DNA from: CAZQVN01 sp964596775
Lineage (GTDB): Bacteria > Eisenbacteria > RBG-16-71-46 > JABDJR01 > JAWXBZ01
Assembly: GCA_964596775.1 (NCBI GenBank)
Contig: CAZQVN010000006.1
Location: 1-64,000, forward strand
Length of the DNA stretch: 64,000 nt
Reading direction: 5' to 3'
In this document: positions 35,211 to 44,065 of the stretch, in pieces
How positions within the stretch are numbered: the first letter of the stretch is position 1
Layout: each line of letters starts with the position of its first letter
Position numbers and translations under genes: made by a program
The notes under the pieces: model-generated
Database searches by the model: none
What the model was told of the DNA's origin: nothing
Seen by the model: the letters and a program-made list of their open reading frames with translations, nothing else

Positions 35211-35902
35211 CAGTGGCCTCCCTTTCCGTGTCCGGCATCCGTTTCCGGCGCGGCGTGACCCGGGGAGCCGTGGCCCGGCGCGTGACCGGATCCGTCGTGG
35301 CCCGGCCCGGCGCTTTCCGGCGCGTCGAGCAGCGGCCGGTCGGCCGCCGGCACCAGCGCCAGGTCGGCGCGCTGCGACAGCTGGAGCGCCTTCATGTACG
35401 CGGCGATCGCCCAGCGGTCCTCGGGCCTGATCTGCGACTTGTAGCCGTACATCGAGCCGAAGCCGTTGGTGATCACGTCGAAGATGTAGCCCGGCGCCGC
35501 TTCGCGCAGGCGCTGATCGTGGAACGACGGCGGCCGGCGGAATCCGCGCTGGACGATCATGCCGTTGCCGGAGCCGGTGTAGTCGTGGCACGGCGTGCAG
35601 TGGATGTTGTAGCGCTCCTGCCCGCGTTTGAGCACGGCGTGGTCCACGCGGAACGGGAACAGCGGCGAAAACGCCCCGCCCTCCGTCCGCCCGGTGTACA
35701 GCAGGACGTCGTCGAACAGCTCGCCGCGGGCCACCGTGCCCTCCACGGGAGTGCGCGCGGAGCGCCGGTCGCCGAAGAAGTCGCTGGGCTCGTAGGCCGT
35801 GTACCTCGGCTGGTCGCGCATGTCGCGGTGGCACCCGGTCAGGGCGGCGGCCGTCGCCAGGACGAGTCCGGCCCGCCGGAGCGCGCTAGTGGGCCACTTC
35901 AT
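35210..35902 (-). CDS. actE: Alternative complex III mono-haem cytochrome c subunit ActE
   Basis: A 230-residue lipoprotein: the N terminus has ALRRAGLVLATAAALTGC with a clear lipobox LTGC. The single haem site is CTPCH (RYNIHCTPCHDYTGSGNGMI), with a later Met in the GSMYGYKSQI region as likely distal ligand. The C terminus is His/Gly-rich (GHDGSGHAPGHGSPGH). In ACIII, ActE hands electrons on to the oxidase or a soluble carrier. I take the ATG at 35902; a GTG at 35911 is possible. It overlaps actD by 17 bases. Confidence 0.9.
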   Translation of the reverse strand: MKWPTSALRRAGLVLATAAALTGCHRDMRDQPRYTAYEPSDFFGDRRSARTPVEGTVARGELFDDVLLYTGRTEGGAFSPLFPFRVDHAVLKRGQERYNIHCTPCHDYTGSGNGMIVQRGFRRPPSFHDQRLREAAPGYIFDVITNGFGSMYGYKSQIRPEDRWAIAAYMKALQLSQRADLALVPAADRPLLDAPESAGPGHDGSGHAPGHGSPGHAAPETDAGHGKGGH

Positions 35903-36428
35903 GGATCTCACTCGGTTTGAGGCCTTCCAGGAAACGGGTGACTTCCTGCTCGTCGAACTTCGGATCGCGGGCTTCGATGCACAGGAAAAACTTGTTGCGG
36001 CTGGCCATGGCGAACTCCGGCACGTTGAACACCGGGTGGTACGGCATCGGCAGCTTGTTCAGGGCCAGCATCCCGAACACCGCGGCAAAGGCGGCGATCA
36101 GGATCGTCATCTCGAACGTGACCGGGATGAACATCGGCCAGCTGTGGGCGGGCTTTCCGCCGACGTTCAACGGATAGTCCACCGCGGCGGCGAAGTACTG
36201 CATCAGGTAGCCGCAGGTGCCGCCGAAGATCCCGCCGGCCACGACGAGCAGCGGCAGCCGCCGGTCGTGGAAGTGCAGTGCCTCCACGACCTCCTCGATC
36301 GGGTACGGCGAATAGGCGTCCATCTTGCGGTACCCGGCGTGGCGCGCCTTTTCGGCGGCCTTCACCAGCTCGGCAGGCGTGTCGAACTCCGCCATCAGCC
36401 CGTAGATGTGCGGGCGCTTCTCGCTCAC
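35886..36428 (-). CDS. actD: Alternative complex III subunit ActD
   Basis: A 180-residue membrane subunit (DUF3341-type). It begins with a soluble domain (IYGLMAEFDTPAELVKAAEK, ending MDAYSPYPIEEV), followed by two membrane helices (LPLLVVAGGIFGGTCGYLMQ and FIPVTFEMTILIAAFAAVFG), and ends with a soluble segment (FLCIEARDPKFDEQEV). The start is a GTG at 36428 with GGAGG seven bases upstream, overlapping the actC stop by 4 bases. Residues upstream in the same frame belong to actC in another frame. Length and layout match ActD. Confidence 0.9.
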   Translation of the reverse strand: MSEKRPHIYGLMAEFDTPAELVKAAEKARHAGYRKMDAYSPYPIEEVVEALHFHDRRLPLLVVAGGIFGGTCGYLMQYFAAAVDYPLNVGGKPAHSWPMFIPVTFEMTILIAAFAAVFGMLALNKLPMPYHPVFNVPEFAMASRNKFFLCIEARDPKFDEQEVTRFLEGLKPSEIHEVAH

Positions 36429-37813
36429 GGGCGCGCCTCCTCTTCCTTCCCTTCGGCGCCCGGAAGAATCGTGCGCATCTCGAAGATCGAGATCATCGGG
36501 AGAAAACGGATGAACAGGAGCAGCAGGAACAGGAACAGCCCGATCGTGCCGATGAACGTGGTCCAGTCCCAGATCGTCGGGGTGTAGCTGGCCCACGACG
36601 ACGGCATGAAATCACGGCTCAGGCTGGTGACGACGATGACGAAGCGCTCCAGCCACATGCCGACGTTCACGACCATGGCCACGCAGAACAGCCCCATGAC
36701 GCTGGCCCGGACCTTCTTGATCCAGAGGAACTGCGGGGTGATCATGTTGCAGAAGATGAGCAGCCAGTAGGCCCAGGCGTACTCTCCGGTCATCCGGTTC
36801 CACAGCATGTACTGCTCGTATCCGGAGCCCGAATACCATCCCATGAACAGCTCCATCATGTAGCCGTAGACCACGATCATCCCGGTGGCCAGGATCACCC
36901 AGGCCATGTTCTGGAGATGCCGCATGGTGATGAAGTCTTCCAGCTTGAAGATCGCCCGGATCGGGATGGTCAGCGTCATCACCATGGCGAAACCGGCGTA
37001 GATGGCGCCGGCCACGAAGTAGGGCGGAAAGATCGTGGCGTGCCAGCCGGGAATGATCCCCACCGAAAAGTCGAAGCTGACGACCGTGTGCACGGACACG
37101 ACGAGCGGCGCCGCGAGGCCGGCCAGCATCACGTAGGTCATTTCGTAACGCTGCCAGTGGCGGGCCGAACCGCGCCAGCCCATGGCCAGCAGGCCGTAGA
37201 TGCGCCGCCCGATCCGGCTCTTCGAGCGGTCGCGCAGCGTGGCCAGGTCGGGGATCAGGCCGACGAACCAGAACAGGAGCGACACCGTGGCGTAGGTGGA
37301 CACGGCGAACACGTCCCAGACGAGCGGGCTCTTGAACTGCGGCCAGAGCCCGAACGTGGACGGATACGGCATCATCCAGTAGAACACCCACGGCCGCCCC
37401 ATGTGGAGCAGCGGAAACAGCCCGGCGCAGACGACCGCGAACAGCGTCATCGCCTCGGCGAACCGGTTGATCGACGTGCGCCATTTCTGGCGGAGCAGCA
37501 GCAGGATGGCCGAGATCAGCGTTCCGGCGTGACCGATGCCGATCCACCACACGAAGTTGATGATGGCGAAACCCCAGCCGACCGGGTTGTTGATCCCCCA
37601 GATGCCGGTGCCCTTGATGAGCAGCCAGGTGACGGACACGAGCAGGACCAGCGTCAGCAGCGAGGCGACGCCGAACGCGGTGTACCAGATCATCGGGGTC
37701 CGGCGGACCAGCACCACCGCGGAGATCTTGTCGGTGACCGAGGCGAACGTGTGCCCCGGCTCTATGATTCCGCCGGTCGGCTGCGGCTTGCCCTTCGCGG
37801 GACGCGTGCTCAT
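36425..37813 (-). CDS. actC: Alternative complex III NrfD-like subunit ActC
   Basis: A 462-residue polytopic protein with about ten helices of the NrfD/PsrC family. Typical stretches are NFVWWIGIGHAGTLISAILL, CAGLFPLLHMGRPWVFYWMM, SVHTVVSFDFSVGIIPGWHA and FPPYFVAGAIYAGFAMVMTL. ActC forms the quinol-binding membrane unit next to the iron-sulfur subunit ActB. The ATG at 37813 overlaps the actB stop by 4 bases. The C terminus is charged (EGKEEEARP). Confidence 0.94.
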   Translation of the reverse strand: MSTRPAKGKPQPTGGIIEPGHTFASVTDKISAVVLVRRTPMIWYTAFGVASLLTLVLLVSVTWLLIKGTGIWGINNPVGWGFAIINFVWWIGIGHAGTLISAILLLLRQKWRTSINRFAEAMTLFAVVCAGLFPLLHMGRPWVFYWMMPYPSTFGLWPQFKSPLVWDVFAVSTYATVSLLFWFVGLIPDLATLRDRSKSRIGRRIYGLLAMGWRGSARHWQRYEMTYVMLAGLAAPLVVSVHTVVSFDFSVGIIPGWHATIFPPYFVAGAIYAGFAMVMTLTIPIRAIFKLEDFITMRHLQNMAWVILATGMIVVYGYMMELFMGWYSGSGYEQYMLWNRMTGEYAWAYWLLIFCNMITPQFLWIKKVRASVMGLFCVAMVVNVGMWLERFVIVVTSLSRDFMPSSWASYTPTIWDWTTFIGTIGLFLFLLLLFIRFLPMISIFEMRTILPGAEGKEEEARP

Positions 37814-40800
37814 GCCTTCAGCGCCTCGATTTCCGGGTTCGGGTTCCTGAGCTCGGCCAGGTACGTCGTGCGGGGGTGCGTGTTCAGGTCGGTGAGGATG
37901 CCGTAGTTCAGGGCGTCGGCCTTGAGCTTCGCCACCGCGCTCCCCTTGTCGTTGATGTCGCCGAACGTGATGGCCCGGGCCGGGCAGGCCTGCTGGCAGG
38001 CCGTCGTGACCTCGCCGTCCCGGATCTCGCGGTCGTCCTTGTGCGCCTCGATCCGCGCGTGGTTGATCCGCTGCACGCAGTAGCTGCACTTTTCCATGAC
38101 GCCGCGGGTCCGCACGGTCACGTCGGGATTGTTGAGCAGCTTGAGGCTCGGCGTGTTCTGGTCCGAGTACTGGAGGAAGTTGAACCGCCGCACCTTGTAC
38201 GGGCAGTTGTTCGCGCAGTAGCGCGTGCCCACGCAGCGGTTGTAGACCATGTCGTTGAGCCCCTCGTGATTGTGCACGGTGGCCTCGACCGGGCAGACGA
38301 CCTCGCAGGGGGCGTTTTCGCAGTGCTGGCACATCACCGGCTGGTGGTGCACTTCGGGCAGGTCGAGGCTGCCGCCGAAGTAGCGGTCGATCCGCATCCA
38401 GTGCATCTCGCGGCCGTTCTGGACCTGGTCCTTGCCGACCACCGGGATGTTGTTCTCGGCCTGGCAGGCGGTGACGCAGGCGTTGCACCCCACGCACGAC
38501 GTGAGATCGACCGTCATCCCCCAGGCGTGCCCCTCGTACTTGTACGGCGGGTACATCGTCATGTCGGGGCCGGGCTCGTGCGCGCCGGTTTCGTGCGTCC
38601 AGTGCGGGTTCCTTGTGTGCTCCTCGAGCGTGGCGGTGCGGATCAGGTCGCGCCCTTCCATGCTGTGATGGAGCTGCGTGCAGGCGAGTTTCATCCGCCG
38701 GCCGGCCTTCGCCAGCGTGGCGCCGCCGACCCACCACGGGTGATCGCCGGTCCTGAGCGCATAGGCGTTGAAACCGGCGTCGTCGCCGACGCGACCGCTC
38801 CGGGTGCGGCCGTACCCCAGCGGCAGCGTGATGACGTTCTCGGCCTGCCCGGGAAGGATCCACACCGGCGCCTGCACCGTGGCGCCGCCGGGGACGCTGA
38901 TCGTCACCACGTCGCCGTCCCGGTACCCGTTCCGCTCCGCGAGCCGCGGCGACACGAGCGCCGCGTTGTCCCAGGTGAGCCGGGTCAGCGGCTTCGGCAG
39001 CTCCTGGAGCCAGCCGTTGTTCGCGTCGCGTCCGTCGTACACGCACGGATCGGCGCGGAACAGCAGCGTGATGCCGTCGGCGGGCGCGGACGCGGGCGGC
39101 AGCCCGGACAGGTTCACCGCACCCACCGCGAGGGGCGGTAGCTCGGTGTTTTCCACGATCCCGTCGTGCAGCGCCTTCCGCCACCACTTCTCGAAATCGA
39201 GGGCCCCGGAGCGTTCCTTCCACGTTTCGCGCACGAGGTCGAACCCGGTGCGGTCCGAGCGGCCGGCCAGCGCCGCCACGATTTCATGGGCCGACTTCCC
39301 TTCGTACAGCGGCGCGATCAACGGCTGGATGAGCGTCACGGTGCCGTCGAACGCCCGGGCGTCGCTCCACGTTTCCAGCGGGTGCGCCTCGGGAATGTGC
39401 CAGTGGCAGAGCTCGGACGTTTCGTCGATGTACGGTCCGTGGTGGAAACGCAGGCCGACCTTGTCCAGGGCGGCCGCGAATCCGAGGTCGGCGGGCGCAT
39501 TGTACACGGGGTTTCCGCCGAGGATCATGAGCATCTCGACCCCGCCCGCGTTCATGTCGCGCACCAGGTCGCGGAGCGAATCCGTCTTCGACACCGGGTC
39601 GCTTTCCACCGGTTCGGTGACGATCACGGTCGTGCCGATGTTTCCGAGCGTGTTGTTGATGGCCAGCGCCAGGGCGTGCACGGCCGGCGGCTGCGACTCC
39701 CCGGCGATCACCACGGAGCGCGCCGCGTGACCGCGCAGGTCGCGGGCCACCGCGTCGATCCAGCCCTTGTGCGCCCCGGCGTCGGCGGTGACGCCGGGCA
39801 CGCCGACCTGGCCGGCCAGGGCCCGGGCCAGCACGTCCACGTCGGAAGGCGCAACGGCCAGCCGGTGATCGGCCTTGGCGCCGGTCGGCGAGAATCCGCT
39901 CTCGATCACGTACAGGCGGTTCATCGCCGCGGCGTGATCGTGGCCGCCTCCGGCCACCTTGCGACCCGCGGCGAAGTCCCGGATCGAGCGCGGCGCGGCG
40001 GGCCCGTCGAACAGGATGTCGGCGTCGAGCGACACGATGACCTGCGCCTTCGCCAGGTCGTTGCGGACGTCGGCGTCGCGGCCGAGCGCCATCCGCACGC
40101 CCTCGCGGGCGGAATCGTCGTGGATCGGCTCGTAGCGGTGCCAGCGCGCCGCCGGGTATTCGGCCAGCAGCGCCTCGATCTGCCGCGTCAGCGTCGGCGA
40201 CGTGATCGATTCGCTGAGGATGCGGAGCCCCTTCCCGCCCTGCGCCTTCTGGGCGGTCATGGCATCGCGGACGGCGGACAGGAAACTCTCCCACGGGCGG
40301 ACCTCGCCGAGATGGCGCATGACCTGCGAGCGGTCGGGGTCGTACAGCGAGAGGATCGACGCCTGCATCGACGCCGTCGTGCCGCCGAGGCTCGCAGGGT
40401 GCAGGTCGTTCCCCTCGATCTTCGTCGGGCGACCCATGTGGCTTTCCACCAGCACGCCGGTGGCCACGCCGCGCCGGGTCAGCGCCGTGGCGTAGTAGAG
40501 CGGCTTGCCGGGCACGAGGTTCTCCGGCGACTTCACGAACGGCACGATCTTTTCCGTCGGGTTGCGCACGCACCCGGACAGCCCGGCCAGCGCCAGCGAC
40601 GCCCCCATCACCTTGAGGAAGTTGCGCCGGCTCACGTCGTCGGTCCACTCCGAGGCCTGCCGCGGGAACTCGCGGTGGAGGAACTCCCTGAACCCCGCCG
40701 TTTCGGCTATTTCGTCGAGACCGCGCCAGTAGGAACGCCCGGACAGGCCGGACAGGCGCTCACGGACCCCGGCCAGGGTCCAGTCGGCGTCGACGGCCGG

Positions 40801-40848
40801 TTTTTCCGGCTGCGCGTGGCAGCTCTTGTCGTTGTCTATCGATGACAT
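37810..40848 (-). CDS. actB: Alternative complex III iron-sulfur/molybdopterin-like subunit ActB
   Basis: A 1012-residue fusion. An internal twin-arginine signal (SRRNFLKVMGASLALAGLSG, residues near 70-90) implies Tat export to the periplasmic face. The first part resembles molybdopterin oxidoreductases but in ActB it carries no molybdenum cofactor. The C-terminal part (from about 750) is a four-cluster ferredoxin domain with CVGCNACVTACQAENN, CQHCENAPCEVVCP, CVGTRYCANNCPY, and CSYCVQ paired with ACQQACPARA. It passes electrons from quinol oxidation to the haem subunits. I start at the ATG at 40848; upstream codons in the frame overlap actA. Confidence 0.94.
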   Translation of the reverse strand: MSSIDNDKSCHAQPEKPAVDADWTLAGVRERLSGLSGRSYWRGLDEIAETAGFREFLHREFPRQASEWTDDVSRRNFLKVMGASLALAGLSGCVRNPTEKIVPFVKSPENLVPGKPLYYATALTRRGVATGVLVESHMGRPTKIEGNDLHPASLGGTTASMQASILSLYDPDRSQVMRHLGEVRPWESFLSAVRDAMTAQKAQGGKGLRILSESITSPTLTRQIEALLAEYPAARWHRYEPIHDDSAREGVRMALGRDADVRNDLAKAQVIVSLDADILFDGPAAPRSIRDFAAGRKVAGGGHDHAAAMNRLYVIESGFSPTGAKADHRLAVAPSDVDVLARALAGQVGVPGVTADAGAHKGWIDAVARDLRGHAARSVVIAGESQPPAVHALALAINNTLGNIGTTVIVTEPVESDPVSKTDSLRDLVRDMNAGGVEMLMILGGNPVYNAPADLGFAAALDKVGLRFHHGPYIDETSELCHWHIPEAHPLETWSDARAFDGTVTLIQPLIAPLYEGKSAHEIVAALAGRSDRTGFDLVRETWKERSGALDFEKWWRKALHDGIVENTELPPLAVGAVNLSGLPPASAPADGITLLFRADPCVYDGRDANNGWLQELPKPLTRLTWDNAALVSPRLAERNGYRDGDVVTISVPGGATVQAPVWILPGQAENVITLPLGYGRTRSGRVGDDAGFNAYALRTGDHPWWVGGATLAKAGRRMKLACTQLHHSMEGRDLIRTATLEEHTRNPHWTHETGAHEPGPDMTMYPPYKYEGHAWGMTVDLTSCVGCNACVTACQAENNIPVVGKDQVQNGREMHWMRIDRYFGGSLDLPEVHHQPVMCQHCENAPCEVVCPVEATVHNHEGLNDMVYNRCVGTRYCANNCPYKVRRFNFLQYSDQNTPSLKLLNNPDVTVRTRGVMEKCSYCVQRINHARIEAHKDDREIRDGEVTTACQQACPARAITFGDINDKGSAVAKLKADALNYGILTDLNTHPRTTYLAELRNPNPEIEALKA

Positions 40849-41489
40849 ATGGAGCACTCGGTTCTGCTGTTGATGTGATACTCCTCGACCAGCGCCTTGC
40901 CCAGCGCGACCTGGTCGCCGCCGGCGGGCTCGTAGCCGAACTCCGTGACCGCCGACTTCGGCCGCACGTATTTTTCCGGATTCCGGTGACAGTCCAGGCA
41001 CCACTGCATGTGCAGGGTGCTCGACTGGTACATGAGCGGCATGTCGTTGACCGGGCCGTGACAGGTTTCGCAGGCCACGCCCTTGGCCACGTGGATGCTG
41101 TGATCGAAGTAGACGAAATCCGGAAGGTCGTGGACCTTCGTCCATTCGATCGGCGTGTCGTTGCGGAAGCTCGCGCGCACCGGCTCGAGCAGTTCCGCGT
41201 TCGTCCAGATCTGCGAGTGGCAGTTCATGCACGTGGACGTCGGCGGAATCCCCGCGGACGGCGAGTCCTCCACGTGGACATGGCAGTACCGGCAGTCCAG
41301 GCCGAGTTGAGCCACGTGATGACGATGGCTGAACGGGACCGGCTGTTCGCGGACAACATTGGCTTTCGTGAAATAGGGCGACCGATTGATTTCGGTGGCC
41401 ACCCAGCCGATACCGGCGATGAGAAATATCGAGCCGAATATCGTCACGCGCGAAAACGCGTTCGCGCTCTTATGGAAAATCTGGGGCAT
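40836..41489 (-). CDS. actA: Alternative complex III penta-haem cytochrome c subunit ActA
   Basis: A 217-residue multihaem cytochrome anchored by one N-terminal helix (RVTIFGSIFLIAGIGWVATE). Five haem motifs are visible: CRYCH, CMNCH, CETCH, CLDCH and CSICH, the last at the very C terminus. ActA is the electron-accepting cytochrome of ACIII. I choose the ATG at 41489 (MPQIFHKSANAFSRV), which matches how the family starts; the frame also allows a TTG at 41510. It overlaps actB by 13 bases and is the first gene of the respiratory operon, 104 bases downstream of the 130-residue gene. Confidence 0.95.
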   Translation of the reverse strand: MPQIFHKSANAFSRVTIFGSIFLIAGIGWVATEINRSPYFTKANVVREQPVPFSHRHHVAQLGLDCRYCHVHVEDSPSAGIPPTSTCMNCHSQIWTNAELLEPVRASFRNDTPIEWTKVHDLPDFVYFDHSIHVAKGVACETCHGPVNDMPLMYQSSTLHMQWCLDCHRNPEKYVRPKSAVTEFGYEPAGGDQVALGKALVEEYHINSRTECSICHR

Positions 41490-41593
41490 TGCTCCGCCTT
41501 GAAGTGCCAATCTCTACGGAAAACCGAGGCGGGAGTTTATGCGCCGGGGCAATCCGGCACAAGTCCCGTTCCTATCGGCGCCGGTGTTCGGGT

Positions 41594-41986
41594 CTATTTC
41601 TTTCCGATCAGGGAGGAATGGTGCGGAACGGCGGACCAGGCGCCGTCCGCCCGCCGGGCTTCCAGCTTGCCGTGAACGAGCCGGAGACCGGTCAAATCGG
41701 GAGCCCCTTCCATGTCGATCTGAAGGGACAGCCCCGGCATCCGGGCCGCCATGAGGACGAGCAGCGTGTGCACATGCTCGGGCCGCGTTTCCGGGGAAAA
41801 CGTCATCCCGGTGATGCGGCCGCCGCTCTCGTCCATTTCAAAGCTTTCGACCGGCCGGAATGGGATGGGCGTCTGCGCTTTCCAGTAGTCCGCCGGGGCG
41901 TCCATGAGCTGAACGAGCTGCTCGTAATGAGCCCGGACCCCGGCCAGCTGCGATTTTCCGACGGAGTAACGGAACGGGGAAGCCAT
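41594..41986 (-). CDS. Small conserved-looking protein of unknown function
   Basis: A 130-residue soluble protein without signal peptide. It has helix RYSVGKSQLAGVRAHYEQLV, then strands SFEMDESGGRITGMTFSPET and HTLLVLMAARMPGLSLQIDM. GGAGG lies about nine bases upstream of the ATG at 41986, and the gene starts 5 bases after the alpha/beta hydrolase stop, so they form a unit. I recognise no family. Confidence 0.68.
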   Translation of the reverse strand: MASPFRYSVGKSQLAGVRAHYEQLVQLMDAPADYWKAQTPIPFRPVESFEMDESGGRITGMTFSPETRPEHVHTLLVLMAARMPGLSLQIDMEGAPDLTGLRLVHGKLEARRADGAWSAVPHHSSLIGKK

Positions 41987-41991
41987 GCGTG

Positions 41992-42750
41992 TCAAACCTC
42001 CTTGAGGAAACGGTCGAGGGCCCGGTTGAACCCCCCGGGAGCCTCTATATTGATGAAATGACCGGCGTCGGGGATCACCTCGAGCCTCGCCCCCGCGATC
42101 TCCTCCGTGAGGAGATGGGCCCGCCGGACGAACTCCGGCGTGTCCCTGCCGCCGCGCAGGACCAGCGTCGGGCAGTGGATTTCGTTGAGGCGGTCGCAGT
42201 CGGGGCGGGCCGGGCGCGGATAGGTGGCGTGATCGAAGATGTTTCCCCCGGAGAAACGCCCGGCCATCGCCCGGAGTTTCTGCATCAACGCCGGATACTG
42301 CCCGGCGTTGTGGAACAGCGGCCCCTTGAACCAGACCCGGTCGATGGCCATCTGGACGCCGATCTGGCGGGCCTGCGACTCGAAGTCCCGGAAGTAGTTC
42401 CACATCCCCTCCTCCCACGGCAGCCCGCCCACCGGACTCGACGCCAGGACCAGGCTCGATACGCGGTCCGGATGATCGAGGGCCGCCGACAGCGCGATCC
42501 CGCCCCCCATCGAAAGACCGATCAGGCACGCCGCCTGGATCTTCAGGGCATCCATGACCCGGAGCAGGTCGCTGGAGTGATCCTGAATTCCATATCCGGT
42601 ATTCGGCGCGGATGACGCGCCGTGCCCGCGGAGGTCGTAGGCCACGCAGCGATAGGACCGGCGGAAGAAGGCGATCTGCTCGTGCCAGAGCTCGGAGTCG
42701 CAGGTATAGGCGTGGAGAAAGATCAGGGGTGGCCCCTGGCCCGTCTCCAT
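41992..42750 (-). CDS. Alpha/beta-fold hydrolase, start uncertain
   Basis: A protein of at least 252 residues with the canonical alpha/beta-hydrolase set: oxyanion HAYTCDS after PPLIFL, RGHGASSAP, the nucleophile elbow GLSMGGG, catalytic Asp in VLRGGRDTPEF and catalytic His in IPDAGHFINIEAPGGF. The nearest ATG (42750) has no ribosome site and cuts the first beta strand. The same frame continues upstream as protein-like sequence (LLEWSCDLLSFEDVDLNV) to a stop at about 42840, with no ATG, GTG or TTG; a CTG at 42801 is the best alternative start. Substrate unknown; esterase or lactonase-type activity is likely. Confidence 0.85.
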   Translation of the reverse strand: METGQGPPLIFLHAYTCDSELWHEQIAFFRRSYRCVAYDLRGHGASSAPNTGYGIQDHSSDLLRVMDALKIQAACLIGLSMGGGIALSAALDHPDRVSSLVLASSPVGGLPWEEGMWNYFRDFESQARQIGVQMAIDRVWFKGPLFHNAGQYPALMQKLRAMAGRFSGGNIFDHATYPRPARPDCDRLNEIHCPTLVLRGGRDTPEFVRRAHLLTEEIAGARLEVIPDAGHFINIEAPGGFNRALDRFLKEV

Positions 42751-42851
42751 GACATTCAGATCGACATCTTCGAACGACAGCAGATCGCAGCTCCATTCCA
42801 GTAAGCGGCCGGAAACCCTCGGGACAAGGCGGCCGACATTCTAGCCGAGTG

Positions 42852-42880
42852 TGGACCCGTTCGGCCACGTCTGATAAAGT
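42852..42880 (+). promoter_or_regulatory. Possible sigma70-type promoter for the gene at 42958
   Basis: TGGACC (42852-42857) and TAAAGT (42875-42880) are separated by 17 bases, and TGA directly precedes the -10, making an extended -10. It lies 78 bases upstream of the start at 42958. It is a sequence match only. Confidence 0.3.
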
Positions 42881-42957
42881 TCGACTGTTCCTTCGACTCG
42901 GGGAGCCGCCCTGCCGCCGCGCGCGGCGTCCCGAGGCCCCCTTCCGGGAGAGAGCGC

Positions 42958-43431
42958 ATGAGCCGGGTTGTACCGTCCCAGGACGAAGGCCACCTTATCG
43001 TGGCCGGAATCCGCGTGCAGGCCCACAAGGACGGCCGTCCCCCGCTGCTGGAAGACGTGGCGATCCTCCTGGCCTGGCCCGCGGACAGTCTCCGGGTCAT
43101 GGTCGTGGAACTCGAGGAGCTGGGCATTCTCCGGCAGCTGACGAACGCCTTCGAAACCCGCCTCGACATCGAGGATCACCGGAAGGTCGAGGACCTCCCG
43201 AAGGAAGGAAGCGGGGCGCGGCTGAGTTCGGAGGTCGAGGAGTTCCGCCGGGCCTTCCGCAGCAGGCAGGATGAAATCCGCACGAAGTTCGGCGACGGCC
43301 TCACGAAGCTGGGAGGCGACAGGATGAGCCGGCTCGAGGACGAGTTGAAGAAGTTCCGCGGTCGCGGCGGCGGCCCGCCGAAGTCGACGCTCGGCGACCC
43401 CCCGCAGTACCCCTACGAAGACGACGATTGA
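42958..43431 (+). CDS. Coiled-coil protein of unknown function
   Basis: A 157-residue soluble protein. Residues 1-80 contain a winged-helix-like stretch (PPLLEDVAILLAWPADSLRV, MVVELEELGILRQLTNAFET). Residues 85-135 are strongly charged and helical (SSEVEEFRRAFRSRQDEIRT, GGDRMSRLEDELKKFRGRGG), and the tail is Pro/Asp-rich (PPQYPYEDDD). GGGAGAG precedes the start. The order of a small HTH-like domain followed by a coiled coil could suit a DNA- or RNA-associated regulator, but this is a guess. It is 104 bases upstream of yajQ on the same strand. Confidence 0.7.
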   Translation: MSRVVPSQDEGHLIVAGIRVQAHKDGRPPLLEDVAILLAWPADSLRVMVVELEELGILRQLTNAFETRLDIEDHRKVEDLPKEGSGARLSSEVEEFRRAFRSRQDEIRTKFGDGLTKLGGDRMSRLEDELKKFRGRGGGPPKSTLGDPPQYPYEDDD

Positions 43432-43535
43432 CGACGCCGGCGGCGCCCTGCGGCGGAAGCCGCCGGGCCGGACGGACCGCGCTCAGGGAAGCGTTCGGAT
43501 CGGCGTTTCGCTCTTGAACGATCACGAGGAGATTC

Positions 43536-44042
43536 ATGGCCAAGTCACAATCCTTCGACGTCACCACCGGCGTCGACTTTGCCGAAGTGCAGAACGCGGT
43601 CAACCAGGCGCTGAAGGAGATCACCCAGCGCTACGACTTCAAGGGTCTCAAGGTCGAGATCGACATCGATGAAAAGGAAAAGAAGCTCCTCCTGGCCGCG
43701 CCCGACGCGTTCAAGGCCACGGCCGTCTGGGACGTCCTGTCCGCCAAGCTGATCCGCCGCGGCCAGGCCCCGAAGAACTTCACGCCGGGAGAGGCGAAAC
43801 CGGCGGGGGGCGACACGGTCCGCCAGGAGATCGCGATCCAGCAGGGGCTGTCCACCGAGATCTGCCGCGACGTGGTGAAGGCGATCAAGGATGCCAAGAT
43901 GAAGAAGGTCCAGGCTTCCATCCAGGGAGATACGGTGCGCATCTCCGGCCCCTCGCGCGACGACCTCCAGGAGGCGATCGCGCTGCTCAAGCAGAACGAT
44001 TTCGGCGTGGAGCTGAAGTTCGAGAACTTCCGCTCGCAGTAG
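43536..44042 (+). CDS. yajQ: YajQ-family nucleotide-binding protein
   Basis: A 168-residue YajQ protein with the family opening QSFDVTTGVDFAEVQNAVNQ, the core QRYDFKGLKVEIDIDEKEKK, and the conserved C terminus GPSRDDLQEAIALLKQNDFG. Two ferredoxin-like repeats are expected. Members of this family bind cyclic di-GMP in Xanthomonas; whether this one does is unknown. GAGGAG precedes the ATG. The length is as expected for the family. Confidence 0.95.
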   Translation: MAKSQSFDVTTGVDFAEVQNAVNQALKEITQRYDFKGLKVEIDIDEKEKKLLLAAPDAFKATAVWDVLSAKLIRRGQAPKNFTPGEAKPAGGDTVRQEIAIQQGLSTEICRDVVKAIKDAKMKKVQASIQGDTVRISGPSRDDLQEAIALLKQNDFGVELKFENFRSQ

Positions 44043-44065
44043 TCCGACCCGTCGCCGCCGCTCCC

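Noticed and set aside
37810..39223. Upstream extension of the actC frame
   Set aside because: Overlaps actB entirely and reads as Arg-rich noise; the NrfD-like protein starts at 37813.
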